Shown: one piece after another, positions 44,287-53,001 of the stretch
Numbering within the stretch: the stretch's first letter is position 1
Layout: each line of letters starts with the position of its first letter
NCBI RefSeq assembly: GCF_024628865.1
Contig: NZ_CP102384.1
Coordinates: 3,359,001-3,423,000 of the forward strand
DNA from: Sphingopyxis sp. DBS4
Lineage (GTDB): Bacteria > Pseudomonadota > Alphaproteobacteria > Sphingomonadales > Sphingomonadaceae
DNA length: 64,000 bases
Reading direction: 5' to 3'
The notes under the pieces: generated by a model
The model's database searches: none
What the model was told of the DNA's origin: nothing
Seen by the model: only the letters and a program-made list of their open reading frames with translations
Position numbers and translations under genes: made by a program

Positions 44287-45702
44287 ATGTTCAAAAGACC
44301 CTCCAATCATTATGGCCGCGCGCCCGAGCCGGTCACACCCTATCAGCGCGCCGCGCAGGTCTGGGACGATCGCATCGGCTCGGCGCGCGTCCAGGCGAAG
44401 AACTGGCGGCTCGCCTTCTTCGGCTCACTCCTCATCTCGGGCGGACTGGCCGGCGGGCTCGTCTGGCAAGCGTCGCGCGGCACGATCACCCCCTGGGTCG
44501 TCGAGGTCGACAAGATCGGCGCCGCGCGCGCCGTAGCGCCGGCCGACGGCGACTACCGGCCGACCGATCCGCAGATCGCTTTCCACCTCGCCCGCTTCAT
44601 CGAGCATGTTCGCTCGATCCCCGCCGATCCGGTCGTGCTGCGCGCCGACTGGCTCAGCGCCTATGATTTCGCGAGCGCCACCGGCGCGCAGGCGCTCAAT
44701 GACTATGCGCGGACCAACGACCCCTTCGCCGAGGTCGGCAAGTTTCAGGTCGCGGTGGATGTTTCGAGCGTCATTCGCGCCTCGAAGGACAGCTTCCGCA
44801 TCGCCTGGACCGAGCGCCGCTATCAGGATGGCAGCCTGACCGAAGCCGATCTTCCTGCCCTGCTCGTCGATGAGCTGCGCCGCAAAGGCTATTGCATCCT
44901 CGGCAACGAGGCGATCGGGCGCGTCCATGCCCTCGCGAGGGATCTCGATCCGATCTTTGCCGCGACGCCTTTTTGCGAGGGCAATTTCTACGGCCGCCGA
45001 ACAAAGCGCTTCGGCGGCCTGCTCAAGCGATCGGAGCACATGGCGGCACTGGTACTCAATCCGCTCATCCTTTCTGCGGTGGAGACCATTCTCGGCACCG
45101 GCTGCGACCGGATCCAGCTCAACCTGACGCAGGCGATCGAAATTCATCCTGGCGAGGTGCGGCAGTTCCCGCACCGCGACCAGGATATGTGGCGCGGGGC
45201 CGACGGCACCCAGGAATATCTCGTCAATGTGCTGTGGCCGCTGACCCCGTTCACACAAGAGAATGGCGCCACGCGCATCTTCCCGCAAAGCCACGGCGTG
45301 CCGGGGATGGCGAAAACCGATCTCGGCCAGCCGATCTTCGCGGAATGCAAACCGGGCTCAGCAATTTGCTTTCTCGGATCGACCGCGCATGGGGCGGGCT
45401 CGAACCTCAGCAAGGAGGTCCGGCGCGGTGTGCTCGTCAGCTACAGCCTCGGCTGGCTGAAACCTTATGAAAATCCGTGGCTCGCTTACCCGCCCGAGAT
45501 CGCCAAGCACTTCCCGACCGAACTTGCCGCCCTCGCCGGCTATGCCCAGCACCGTCCCAATCTCGGCAATTACGAAGGGCAATGCCCCTCGATCCTGCTG
45601 CAAGACGAACTGCCGGCGCATATCGGCGCGATCGACGCGCTCCGTCCCGACCAGGCCGACGCCATGTCCGAATTCGCTGCCGCGGAAAGGAACGGACAAT
45701 GA
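44287..45702 (+). CDS. TrbF N-terminus fused to PhyH-family dioxygenase
   Basis: 471 residues. Residues 1-185 are TrbF (RPSNHYGRAPEPVTPYQRAAQVWDDRIGSARVQAKNWRLAF, one transmembrane helix at about 40-60, ending FRIAWTERRYQDGSL). From about 186 the chain is a complete phytanoyl-CoA-dioxygenase-type 2-oxoglutarate enzyme: HRD iron motif in QFPHRDQDMW, distal His in STAHGAGSNL and Arg in EVRRGVL. No ATG/GTG/TTG start for the enzyme alone is apparent in its first 60 residues, so it is either made as a membrane-anchored fusion or not at all. The GntR gene overlaps it as ATGA. Confidence 0.8.
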   Translation: MFKRPSNHYGRAPEPVTPYQRAAQVWDDRIGSARVQAKNWRLAFFGSLLISGGLAGGLVWQASRGTITPWVVEVDKIGAARAVAPADGDYRPTDPQIAFHLARFIEHVRSIPADPVVLRADWLSAYDFASATGAQALNDYARTNDPFAEVGKFQVAVDVSSVIRASKDSFRIAWTERRYQDGSLTEADLPALLVDELRRKGYCILGNEAIGRVHALARDLDPIFAATPFCEGNFYGRRTKRFGGLLKRSEHMAALVLNPLILSAVETILGTGCDRIQLNLTQAIEIHPGEVRQFPHRDQDMWRGADGTQEYLVNVLWPLTPFTQENGATRIFPQSHGVPGMAKTDLGQPIFAECKPGSAICFLGSTAHGAGSNLSKEVRRGVLVSYSLGWLKPYENPWLAYPPEIAKHFPTELAALAGYAQHRPNLGNYEGQCPSILLQDELPAHIGAIDALRPDQADAMSEFAAAERNGQ

Positions 45703-46310
45703 GCCCCGCGCATGTGTTCGAGCCGACCTATGAGGCGATCAAGCGTCGACTGATGACCGGAGAGTGGGCGACCGGCACCAGGATCGAGGCCGCCCGTCTT
45801 GCCGACGACCTCGGAGTCAGCGTGACCCCGGTGCGCGACAGCCTCTACCGGCTCAATGGCGAGCGAATGGTCGATTTCATGCCGGGCGAGGGCTTTCATG
45901 TGCATCGGCTAAGCGAGACGGAGTTTCGCGACCTGCTCGAGTTGCACCTGATCCTGCTGCTCGCGGCGCTCGCAACGGCACCAAAGGGGTCGGCAGCGTC
46001 GGTCCCCGCTGACCAGCCCTATCCCGATCGCGTCGCTGACCTGTTCCTGGCTATCGCCGAACGCTCGTCGAACAGCGAGATCGTCGCCAGCATTGCGGCG
46101 ATTGGAGACCGGCTTCAGCTATCGCGTCATTTCGATGCCGCGATCCTCGCCGATGTCAACGCGGAGTATGATGCGATCGCCCACGCTGTCGCCGATGCCG
46201 AGCCGCAGGCGCAAGTTCGCAACCTCCTGCTCGGCTATCATGAGAGGCGCGCGCATGAAGCGGCCAGCTACGCCCGAACGATCGCCGGTCATCCAGGTCG
46301 ACAGCCATGA
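45699..46310 (+). CDS. GntR-family regulator
   Basis: 203 residues. HTH: YEAIKRRLMTGEWATGTRIEAARLADDLGVSVTPVRDSLYRLNGERMVDFMPGEGF, followed by an FCD-like helical domain (LSETEFRDLLELHLILL). Coupled to the PhyH fusion (ATGA). GntR regulators occur beside lasso loci with isopeptidases, so it may control the cluster, but it could also serve only the dioxygenase. Confidence 0.9.
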   Translation: MSPAHVFEPTYEAIKRRLMTGEWATGTRIEAARLADDLGVSVTPVRDSLYRLNGERMVDFMPGEGFHVHRLSETEFRDLLELHLILLLAALATAPKGSAASVPADQPYPDRVADLFLAIAERSSNSEIVASIAAIGDRLQLSRHFDAAILADVNAEYDAIAHAVADAEPQAQVRNLLLGYHERRAHEAASYARTIAGHPGRQP

Positions 46311-46467
46311 TCGCTGGCCGAAAAGGGAGTGACGTTTTGCTTGTCAGGGCCGCCCACAATTGACATGATTCTACCGCGCAGGAGCATCGCTGGCAGCTCC
46401 TGCGCGGAATATTTCGCCAGGCATCATATGCGCCAGTCCCTGACCGGACCGGCGGCCCAACCGGTCC

Positions 46468-47172
46468 ATGGTTCGCGCGAGCGACCAAACGGCGGCACAG
46501 CACTGGGAGACGGGCATCTGGCGAAAGCCGGCTGTCCCGCTCGTGCCTCCGGGATTTTCTGTCGTGTCTTCCTGTACCTGCGGCGACCGTGCCCCGCCGC
46601 GTCACCCGTTCTCGGTGTCGTCGGCCTGCCATGCGCATCCCGCCGATCGTCCGCCGCCCGTCGATCAGCAGCCTGAAGCCAGGCACGATCTGGACGCGAT
46701 GTATCGGACGCATCGCACGTCGCTCTTCCATTTCCTGCGCCGCAAAGCGGGATCTGATGAAGCGCCGGACTTGGTGCAGGAAGTCTTCGCGCGCGCCGCG
46801 GGGAGCGCGCAGCGTCACCAGCTCGTCAATCCGGGCGGGTTTCTTCGCCGTATCGCCCAAAATCTTCTGATCGATCGAGCGCGGCGCCAGAAGTCCGCGC
46901 GAGCGACCTTCTTTCCGCTTCGCGAAGACAGCGACGGCGCGACGCCTGCCGCGCAGGAATGGAACCTCGATGCCGCGGACTTGCTGCGGCTGTACGAAGC
47001 TGCCGTTGACGCCATGCCGCCAAAAACGCGGCGCGTCTTTTTGATGCACCGGGTGGACGAACTCAGTTATCGCGAGATACATGAACTGCTTGGCATCAGC
47101 ATCGCGACGGTGGAATATCATATGATGAAGGCGCTCGGACGAATCTCGAAGGTGGTGGACGGAGGCCGATGA
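46468..47172 (+). CDS. FecI-like ECF sigma factor
   Basis: 234 residues if read from ATG 46468; the true start is probably later, since the first about 70 residues are Pro/Cys/Ser-rich and unlike a sigma factor (ATG 46699 gives 157 residues). Region 2: MYRTHRTSLFHFLRRKAGSDEAPDLVQEVFARA and FLRRIAQNLLIDRARR. Region 4: MPPKTRRVFLMHRVDELSYREIHELLGISIATVEYHMMKAL. Paired with FecR and an STN receptor, it should respond to a ligand at the cell surface, here plausibly the lasso peptide. Confidence 0.9.
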   Translation: MVRASDQTAAQHWETGIWRKPAVPLVPPGFSVVSSCTCGDRAPPRHPFSVSSACHAHPADRPPPVDQQPEARHDLDAMYRTHRTSLFHFLRRKAGSDEAPDLVQEVFARAAGSAQRHQLVNPGGFLRRIAQNLLIDRARRQKSARATFFPLREDSDGATPAAQEWNLDAADLLRLYEAAVDAMPPKTRRVFLMHRVDELSYREIHELLGISIATVEYHMMKALGRISKVVDGGR

Positions 47173-48158
47173 CCAAGACAAGCGGCGGCGACTACCCCGT
47201 CGACGAGGTAGCCCAGGCTTGGCTGATCAAAATGCGCGGCGAGGATGCCGGCGCGCTGCGCGGAGAGTTTGAAGCGTGGCTCCTCGAATCGGCCGATCAT
47301 GGCGAAGCCTACCGCCGCGCCGAACGCCGCATGGCAGCCTTGGCCGTTCTCAAAACATCGCAGCGCCACGGAACCAGCCATGTCGAAGCGCGGCGGGGCC
47401 GGGTTCGCGGCTGGCTGCCATGGGGCGCCGCCGCGACCGCAATCGCACTCCTGATCGTAGCCATCGGGGCTGGAGGGGCCTCCCTTCCCGGCCAGCCGGG
47501 CAGCGGCTCGATCGCGCGCGCCGCCGAACCCCTGATTACGCAGCGCGGCGAGATCCGCTCGTTCCGGCTTGCCGACGGCTCGAGCGCGACGCTCGACACC
47601 GACAGCCGACTGGACGTCGTGTTCGGAGACGGCGACCGAAGCGTCCGCCTGATCAAGGGCCGGGTCCGTCTTTCCATCGCCAGACAGGATATCCCGCTTC
47701 GTATTGACGCGGGGCGAGGCACGACAATCGCGAACAATGCCGAGATCGATCTGAGCCTCGACGAGGCCGGAACGGTCAGCACAGTCCTCCGGCACGGCGA
47801 AGCCGCACTGCGCACAGACGCGCGAGTCGGTCCGGCGACGGCGCTGTCACAGGGAAAGACGCGGACCTATCGGCGTGATGGCAAGTTGCAGCTCGAAGTT
47901 GCCCGCGCGTCTGGCATTCCTGCAAGCTGGCCCGAAGGCTGGGCCGAGTATCGTTCGATCAGGCTCGACCAACTGGTTGCCGAGGCCAATCGCTATGCCG
48001 TTATCCCGATCGTGATCGACGATACGGCAAGCGCAGCACTTGAGGTTTCTGGCCGTTTCCGTCTCAGCGAGACCGATGCCTTCGCCGAACGGATCGCAAG
48101 CCTGTTCGGTCTCAGCGTCGAACGCTCGGCGAACGCCATCCGTTTGCGCCGCCGCTAA
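47169..48158 (+). CDS. FecR-type anti-sigma/signal transducer
   Basis: 329 residues; ATGA overlap with the sigma gene. N-domain FEAWLLESADHGEAYRRAERRMAAL, one transmembrane helix (about 78-105), FecR domain with TQRGEIRSFRLADGSSATLDTDSRL and RVRLSIARQDIPLRIDAGRGTTIA, and a C-terminal STN-interacting part (YRSIRLDQLVAEANRYA). It relays the receptor signal from the periplasm to the sigma factor. Confidence 0.93.
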   Translation: MTKTSGGDYPVDEVAQAWLIKMRGEDAGALRGEFEAWLLESADHGEAYRRAERRMAALAVLKTSQRHGTSHVEARRGRVRGWLPWGAAATAIALLIVAIGAGGASLPGQPGSGSIARAAEPLITQRGEIRSFRLADGSSATLDTDSRLDVVFGDGDRSVRLIKGRVRLSIARQDIPLRIDAGRGTTIANNAEIDLSLDEAGTVSTVLRHGEAALRTDARVGPATALSQGKTRTYRRDGKLQLEVARASGIPASWPEGWAEYRSIRLDQLVAEANRYAVIPIVIDDTASAALEVSGRFRLSETDAFAERIASLFGLSVERSANAIRLRRR

Positions 48159-48256
48159 TTTTTTCACTGACAGACTAAGGGGCTCCCCTTCGCCCCGTCA
48201 ACGCACCCCCACTGGCCGCCTGCCTGAAGCAGGGCCGAGAATATGGGGGAGTGAGT

Positions 48257-50788
48257 ATGTTGAAAAAGTCCCGTTCGTTGGTAGCGCTGCTGGTCGGCAG
48301 CGCCGCCTGTCTTTCGCCGGCGGTGGCACTGGCCAAGCAGCAACAGCGCCAGTCTTACGACCAACCTGCGCAGGATCTCGGTGACGCGCTGCGCAGCGTC
48401 GCCAAGACCGCCAACGTCGAACTATATGCTTCGTCGCGCGATCTTGAAGGAAAGACAGCGCCGCTCCTTAAAGGCGTGCTGACGACGCGCGAGGCGATCG
48501 AGGCGCTGCTGAAGGACAGCGGGCTCACAGCAAGATTCGAAGCCGGCTCGGTTATCATTTCGCAGAGTGCAGTGGCGCCCCTGGCTGCTTCGAACGACGA
48601 GCCTATCATCGTGACGGGTTCCCGGATCGCCGGCGTTGCTCCCGCCGCGCCGGTCATTCGGATAACCTCCGAAGATATTCGCACAGCCGGCCAGAATGAT
48701 CTCGGCGAAGTCGCGCGCAGTCTGCCGCAGAACTTCGGGGGCGGTCAGAATCCCGGCATCGGAAATGGACAGGGCGCGGGCAATGAAAATGCCAACGTCA
48801 ACGGCGCCTCGACTTTCAACCTGCGCGGGATTGGTCCCAACGCGACGCTGACGTTGCTCAACGGCAATCGCTTTGCCTACACCGGCGTGTCATCGGTAAT
48901 CGACGTCAGCGCAATCCCGGTGTCGGCGGTTGAACGTGTCGAAATCGTCGCCGACGGAGCATCAGCAATCTATGGCGCGGACGCGGTAGCAGGCGTCGTC
49001 AATATCATCCTGAAAAGCGATTATGACGGTGCGTCCGCGATGGCGCGTGTCGGTGCCTCGACCGACGGCGGGAACGTCCAGCAGCAATATGGTCTGCTCG
49101 GTGGCACGCGCTGGAGGTCTGGCGGTGTGATTGCCGCCTATGATTATAGCCGGTCGACCGCTATTTTTGCTGGCGACCGTTCCTATACCGGCACCGCGAA
49201 CCCTGCGAGCACCCTCTTTCCTACGCAGCAGCGACATTCCTTACTGATCAGCGGACATCAGGCGCTTGGCACGAGTGTGACGCTGTCGGCAGACATGCTG
49301 TACAAGAGTAGCCGCAACCACGCGGTAACGGGATTCACCCTTACTGCCGATCCGCGCACATCGGGGATCGACGCGGCAACTCGCTCGGAGATTTTCGGCG
49401 TTGCGCCGACGCTCAAAGTGGAAATAGGGGGCGACTGGACTTTCAAGACCAGCGGCTTCTTCGGCACGGATCGAACTGCCGGGGTGACCAAGCTATTCGC
49501 GGGCGGCGCCGAAATCGCGAGTTTCGATCGGAGCTTCTTCAACCGCAATCTCGCGGTCGAGGGAGGATTCCAGGGCCCGCTGTTCGCGCTTCCGGCAGGC
49601 GATATTCGGCTTGCGATCGGAGCCGGAGCGCGCCGTAATCAGCTAAAGACAGGCGGCGCGGTTGGCGATCTTGTGAAGCGGCGCGATGCGATCTTTGCTT
49701 ATGGGGAAATTCATCTGCCGATCACGGCCCCGGCGCAGGACTTGGCGGGGCTGCATCGACTGTCGCTCACTGGCGCGCTGCGCTTCGAGGATTATTCGGA
49801 CTCTAAGGGTATCCTCACGCCCAAGCTCGGACTGGTGTGGGAGCCCGCCGGCATGCTTCGGCTCGGGGTCTCGTGGGGCCGCTCTTTCAAAATGCCGACA
49901 CTATTGCAGCAATATAGCGGCTATTCGGCGGTTCTCGCGCCCGCGGCACGGTACGGGGCCGGTCTTCCCGCCGGCGCGACGGTGCTTTATGCCGCTGGTT
50001 CCGACAGCCGGATCGGCCCCGAGCGCTCGGAAAACTGGACACTGAGCGCGCAACTCACACCTGCGGACGGTCTGGAAATTACCGCGGCCTGGTTCGACAT
50101 CGACTATCGCGACCGCGTGGCAACGCCGTTCGCATCGTCGCTTGGCGCCCTCGACAATCCGATCTTCGCGGACTCAATTGTTCGTGCGCCGACCGCGGCG
50201 TTTCAGGGCGAGATCATCAACGACGCCTTGCCTCCATTCCAGAATGCGAGCGGAGCGGCCTATGATCCGGCGAATGTTGTCGCCTTTCTCGATCTGCGCG
50301 ATCGCAACATCGCTCGGCAGCGCTATCGCGGTGCCGACCTGTCGTTGCGCTACCAAATCGCCTTCGGTGGCGGCGACCTGACGCTCACCGCGGCGGGCAC
50401 CCTGCTGCGCAGTCGCCAGCAGCTCCGTCCCGACGCGCTTGTGACTCGGCTTGCTGGAACGCTCTTCCACCCGGCGCGCTTCCGCGCACGCGGCGGTGCG
50501 AGCTGGTCGACCGACCGTGTGTCGCTCGCGGCCTTCGTCAGCCATTCGGCAGCGATCACCGACGTGCGCCGGTCGCCTGCGGCGACGGTGCGCGGCCTTA
50601 CCACCGTCGATCTTAACGGAGAGGTCGAAGTCGGGCGTGGGACGCGAGTATCGCTCGCCGCTTTGAACCTCTTCAATGCGAAGCCAGCGCCGATCGTGAC
50701 GACTTCGGCCGCCGACACGCCTTACGACACAACGAACTATTCACCCGCTGGTCGCTTCCTCGGCATTACCGTGCGGCAGGAGTGGTGA
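48257..50788 (+). CDS. TonB-dependent transducer with STN domain
   Basis: 843 residues from ATG 48257 (GGGGAG six bases upstream). Signal peptide (LVALLVGSAACLSPAVALA); STN domain (about 35-100: YDQPAQDLGDALRSVAKTANVELYASSRDLEGK...VIISQ); TonB box IIVTGSRI; plug with FNLRGIGPNATLTLLNGNRFAYTG and DGASAIYGADAVAGVVNIIL; barrel ending ITVRQEW. The STN domain contacts FecR, so it both imports and signals. Cotranscribed with the isopeptidase, which fits uptake or sensing of the lasso peptide. Confidence 0.95.
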   Translation: MLKKSRSLVALLVGSAACLSPAVALAKQQQRQSYDQPAQDLGDALRSVAKTANVELYASSRDLEGKTAPLLKGVLTTREAIEALLKDSGLTARFEAGSVIISQSAVAPLAASNDEPIIVTGSRIAGVAPAAPVIRITSEDIRTAGQNDLGEVARSLPQNFGGGQNPGIGNGQGAGNENANVNGASTFNLRGIGPNATLTLLNGNRFAYTGVSSVIDVSAIPVSAVERVEIVADGASAIYGADAVAGVVNIILKSDYDGASAMARVGASTDGGNVQQQYGLLGGTRWRSGGVIAAYDYSRSTAIFAGDRSYTGTANPASTLFPTQQRHSLLISGHQALGTSVTLSADMLYKSSRNHAVTGFTLTADPRTSGIDAATRSEIFGVAPTLKVEIGGDWTFKTSGFFGTDRTAGVTKLFAGGAEIASFDRSFFNRNLAVEGGFQGPLFALPAGDIRLAIGAGARRNQLKTGGAVGDLVKRRDAIFAYGEIHLPITAPAQDLAGLHRLSLTGALRFEDYSDSKGILTPKLGLVWEPAGMLRLGVSWGRSFKMPTLLQQYSGYSAVLAPAARYGAGLPAGATVLYAAGSDSRIGPERSENWTLSAQLTPADGLEITAAWFDIDYRDRVATPFASSLGALDNPIFADSIVRAPTAAFQGEIINDALPPFQNASGAAYDPANVVAFLDLRDRNIARQRYRGADLSLRYQIAFGGGDLTLTAAGTLLRSRQQLRPDALVTRLAGTLFHPARFRARGGASWSTDRVSLAAFVSHSAAITDVRRSPAATVRGLTTVDLNGEVEVGRGTRVSLAALNLFNAKPAPIVTTSAADTPYDTTNYSPAGRFLGITVRQEW

Positions 50789-50790
50789 GC

Positions 50791-52998
50791 ATGGCTGGAA
50801 GTCTCATGCTCGGCTGCGCCTCAGCAATCGCATTTCTGCTTTCATCGCCTGCCAATGCGATGGTCGGCAAGGTCGATGGAAATCCGGATGCGGACGCAGG
50901 AATAAATAGGGAGGCAGCGCGTCGCTGGACGCTTGCCGACCAGCTCACCGTGCCCCGGCTCTGGTCGGTGGCGATCGCTGTAGATGGCAAAAGTGCCGCA
51001 TATGTGACGCGCGTGGCCGATGCCGTCAGCGACACGACCCTCTCGCGCCTGACGTTGGTCGATCTGGAAAGCGGCTCAAGCCGCGAGTTGCTTCGCGCGC
51101 CCTGGATCGACCAGTTACGCCGCATTCCGGGGAGCGCCGCCTGGAGCGCGTTGATCGATCGAGGCGATGGCGTGCAGCTTTACCGGATCGAACCCGGTGG
51201 CCATATTGCGCCGATCGTCACCCATCCCGCTACCGCGCGTTTTGGCGATGTCGAAGACCGGATATTGCCAGGTTATGCGCATGCTCCGCTCACGATCGGG
51301 GTGCGCGCCTACAGCTGGTCGCCTGACGGGCGCAGGCTGTTCTTCGTCACGCTCGACTCCGTAAGCGATGAGCGCCAGATCCTAATCGATGAGAAGGTGA
51401 GCGACCAACGCGGATTGCGGCGCCAACTGGGTCAGGCGACCGCGTCGATTTATCTCCGTGCTCCCGACGGGAAGGTCACATTGATCGCGCGCCGTCCGCG
51501 CAGCGACCGGACGACGATAGCGTCTAAGGGCGACGTTATCTGGACGGAGAAAGATCTTCGCTATCCTGTTAAGGAGGTTGACCCGGGCGGCGGCGAACGA
51601 CGCGTGACGATGGCCTGGTCCTTTGCCGAAGGGCGCGCACGCGAGGTCGCATCGACGCGCGATTATGTCTATTGGCAGATGCGGGGGCCGCGCGGCGGAC
51701 AATTGGCATCCGATGGCCTTGGCGACACGCGTGAGATCGTCGAGGTCGGCGACGACGGTCGGCGGCACAGCTATGGCCGGTTCCCATTCTCGATCGGCCA
51801 CGGCGCCACCTTCGGTGGCCTGCGGGCATCCGACGGAAGCCAGACGGTCGTCAATATTCGCTCGCTTGACGATCCGCGGTTCGGAATCGGGGTGATCGAC
51901 CGGCGGGGCGTGCGGCCCATATGGGGTAACGGCAGTCTCACCAAATGCGACTTCGCCCCGACGCTCGCAGTCGCGGCCTGCCTTGCCGAAGGGCAGTCGC
52001 TGCCGCCGTCGCTTGTCACCGTCGATATCGCGTCAGGGCGGGTACGGACTGTTGCCTCGATATCGCCTGAGCATGAGAAGGTTGCTCCCTTGCACGTCAC
52101 GCCGCGCAGCTGGACCAATCGCTACGGCCACAAGGTTACTGGCTATGTCGTCTGGCCGCGCGATTATGAGAAAGGTCAGCGCTATCCTGCGATCGTGGTC
52201 AATCATGGCAATGATGCCGACCAGCGTTTTGCCCTGCAGGACAACCAATGGGAATATCCCGTCCAGACGCTCGCCGAGCGCGGTTATGTCGTGTTGCTCA
52301 TCAACGAGGCGAGCAGCCAGCTGAATGCCGACCTTCGCGCGGCCGACCAGGCGTGGGGCCTTCAACGCACCACGCTCCCGCCAGAGCGGATGCGGGAACT
52401 GCTCTGGCTCACGGGCGCTGCAAGCTTCGAGGATGCCGTCTCTGAACTGGCCGATGAAGGCATTATCGATCGCGAGCGTGTTGGGATTGCGGGATATAGC
52501 CGCGGTTCGCAGCTGGTGAACGTGGCCATGACCCAGTCAAATGTTTTTCGCGCGGCATCCAGCGGCGACGGTGCCTATCTCGAGCCGGTCTACGAACCGG
52601 ACATGCCGGATTCCTATCGTGCCGTTTTCGGAGGGCCGCCATTCGATCCCAAGGTTTTGCCAAACTATCTCGCGCTCTCCCCATCACTCCGCGCAAGCGT
52701 GGCATGTGGTGCCATCCTCCAGCAGGTCGCGGCGCCGCACACCGGCGCGATCGATTTCTACAAAGCGCTTCGCAAGGCCGGCGTTCCGGCCCAGATCAGT
52801 CTGTTCCCGGGCGAGGGCGCCGCATCGGACGAAACGCACGTCTTTCACATCCCTTCGAACCGCATGGCGGCGATGGAGGAAAATATCGCGTGGTTCGATT
52901 ATTGGTTGCTCGGCAAACGCGATCGGGCGTCTCCGTTCGCGGAGCGCTATGCCGAGTGGGATGAAATGAAGGCGGCGCTACCGGATCGCTGCCGCTAG
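50791..52998 (+). CDS. Lasso peptide isopeptidase (prolyl oligopeptidase family)
   Basis: 735 residues from ATG 50791 (AGGAG eight bases upstream; GTG 50782 and 50785 also possible and inside the receptor stop). Signal peptide to about SPANA, so it acts in the periplasm. A beta-propeller-like N-domain (to about 430) is followed by an alpha/beta hydrolase domain: nucleophile Ser in GIAGYSRGSQL (about Ser570) and the His region SDETHVFHIP (about 683). The location beside A-B-C and the receptor matches AtxE-type isopeptidases, which open the lasso ring. Confidence 0.9.
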   Translation: MAGSLMLGCASAIAFLLSSPANAMVGKVDGNPDADAGINREAARRWTLADQLTVPRLWSVAIAVDGKSAAYVTRVADAVSDTTLSRLTLVDLESGSSRELLRAPWIDQLRRIPGSAAWSALIDRGDGVQLYRIEPGGHIAPIVTHPATARFGDVEDRILPGYAHAPLTIGVRAYSWSPDGRRLFFVTLDSVSDERQILIDEKVSDQRGLRRQLGQATASIYLRAPDGKVTLIARRPRSDRTTIASKGDVIWTEKDLRYPVKEVDPGGGERRVTMAWSFAEGRAREVASTRDYVYWQMRGPRGGQLASDGLGDTREIVEVGDDGRRHSYGRFPFSIGHGATFGGLRASDGSQTVVNIRSLDDPRFGIGVIDRRGVRPIWGNGSLTKCDFAPTLAVAACLAEGQSLPPSLVTVDIASGRVRTVASISPEHEKVAPLHVTPRSWTNRYGHKVTGYVVWPRDYEKGQRYPAIVVNHGNDADQRFALQDNQWEYPVQTLAERGYVVLLINEASSQLNADLRAADQAWGLQRTTLPPERMRELLWLTGAASFEDAVSELADEGIIDRERVGIAGYSRGSQLVNVAMTQSNVFRAASSGDGAYLEPVYEPDMPDSYRAVFGGPPFDPKVLPNYLALSPSLRASVACGAILQQVAAPHTGAIDFYKALRKAGVPAQISLFPGEGAASDETHVFHIPSNRMAAMEENIAWFDYWLLGKRDRASPFAERYAEWDEMKAALPDRCR

Positions 52999-53001
52999 CG
53001 A

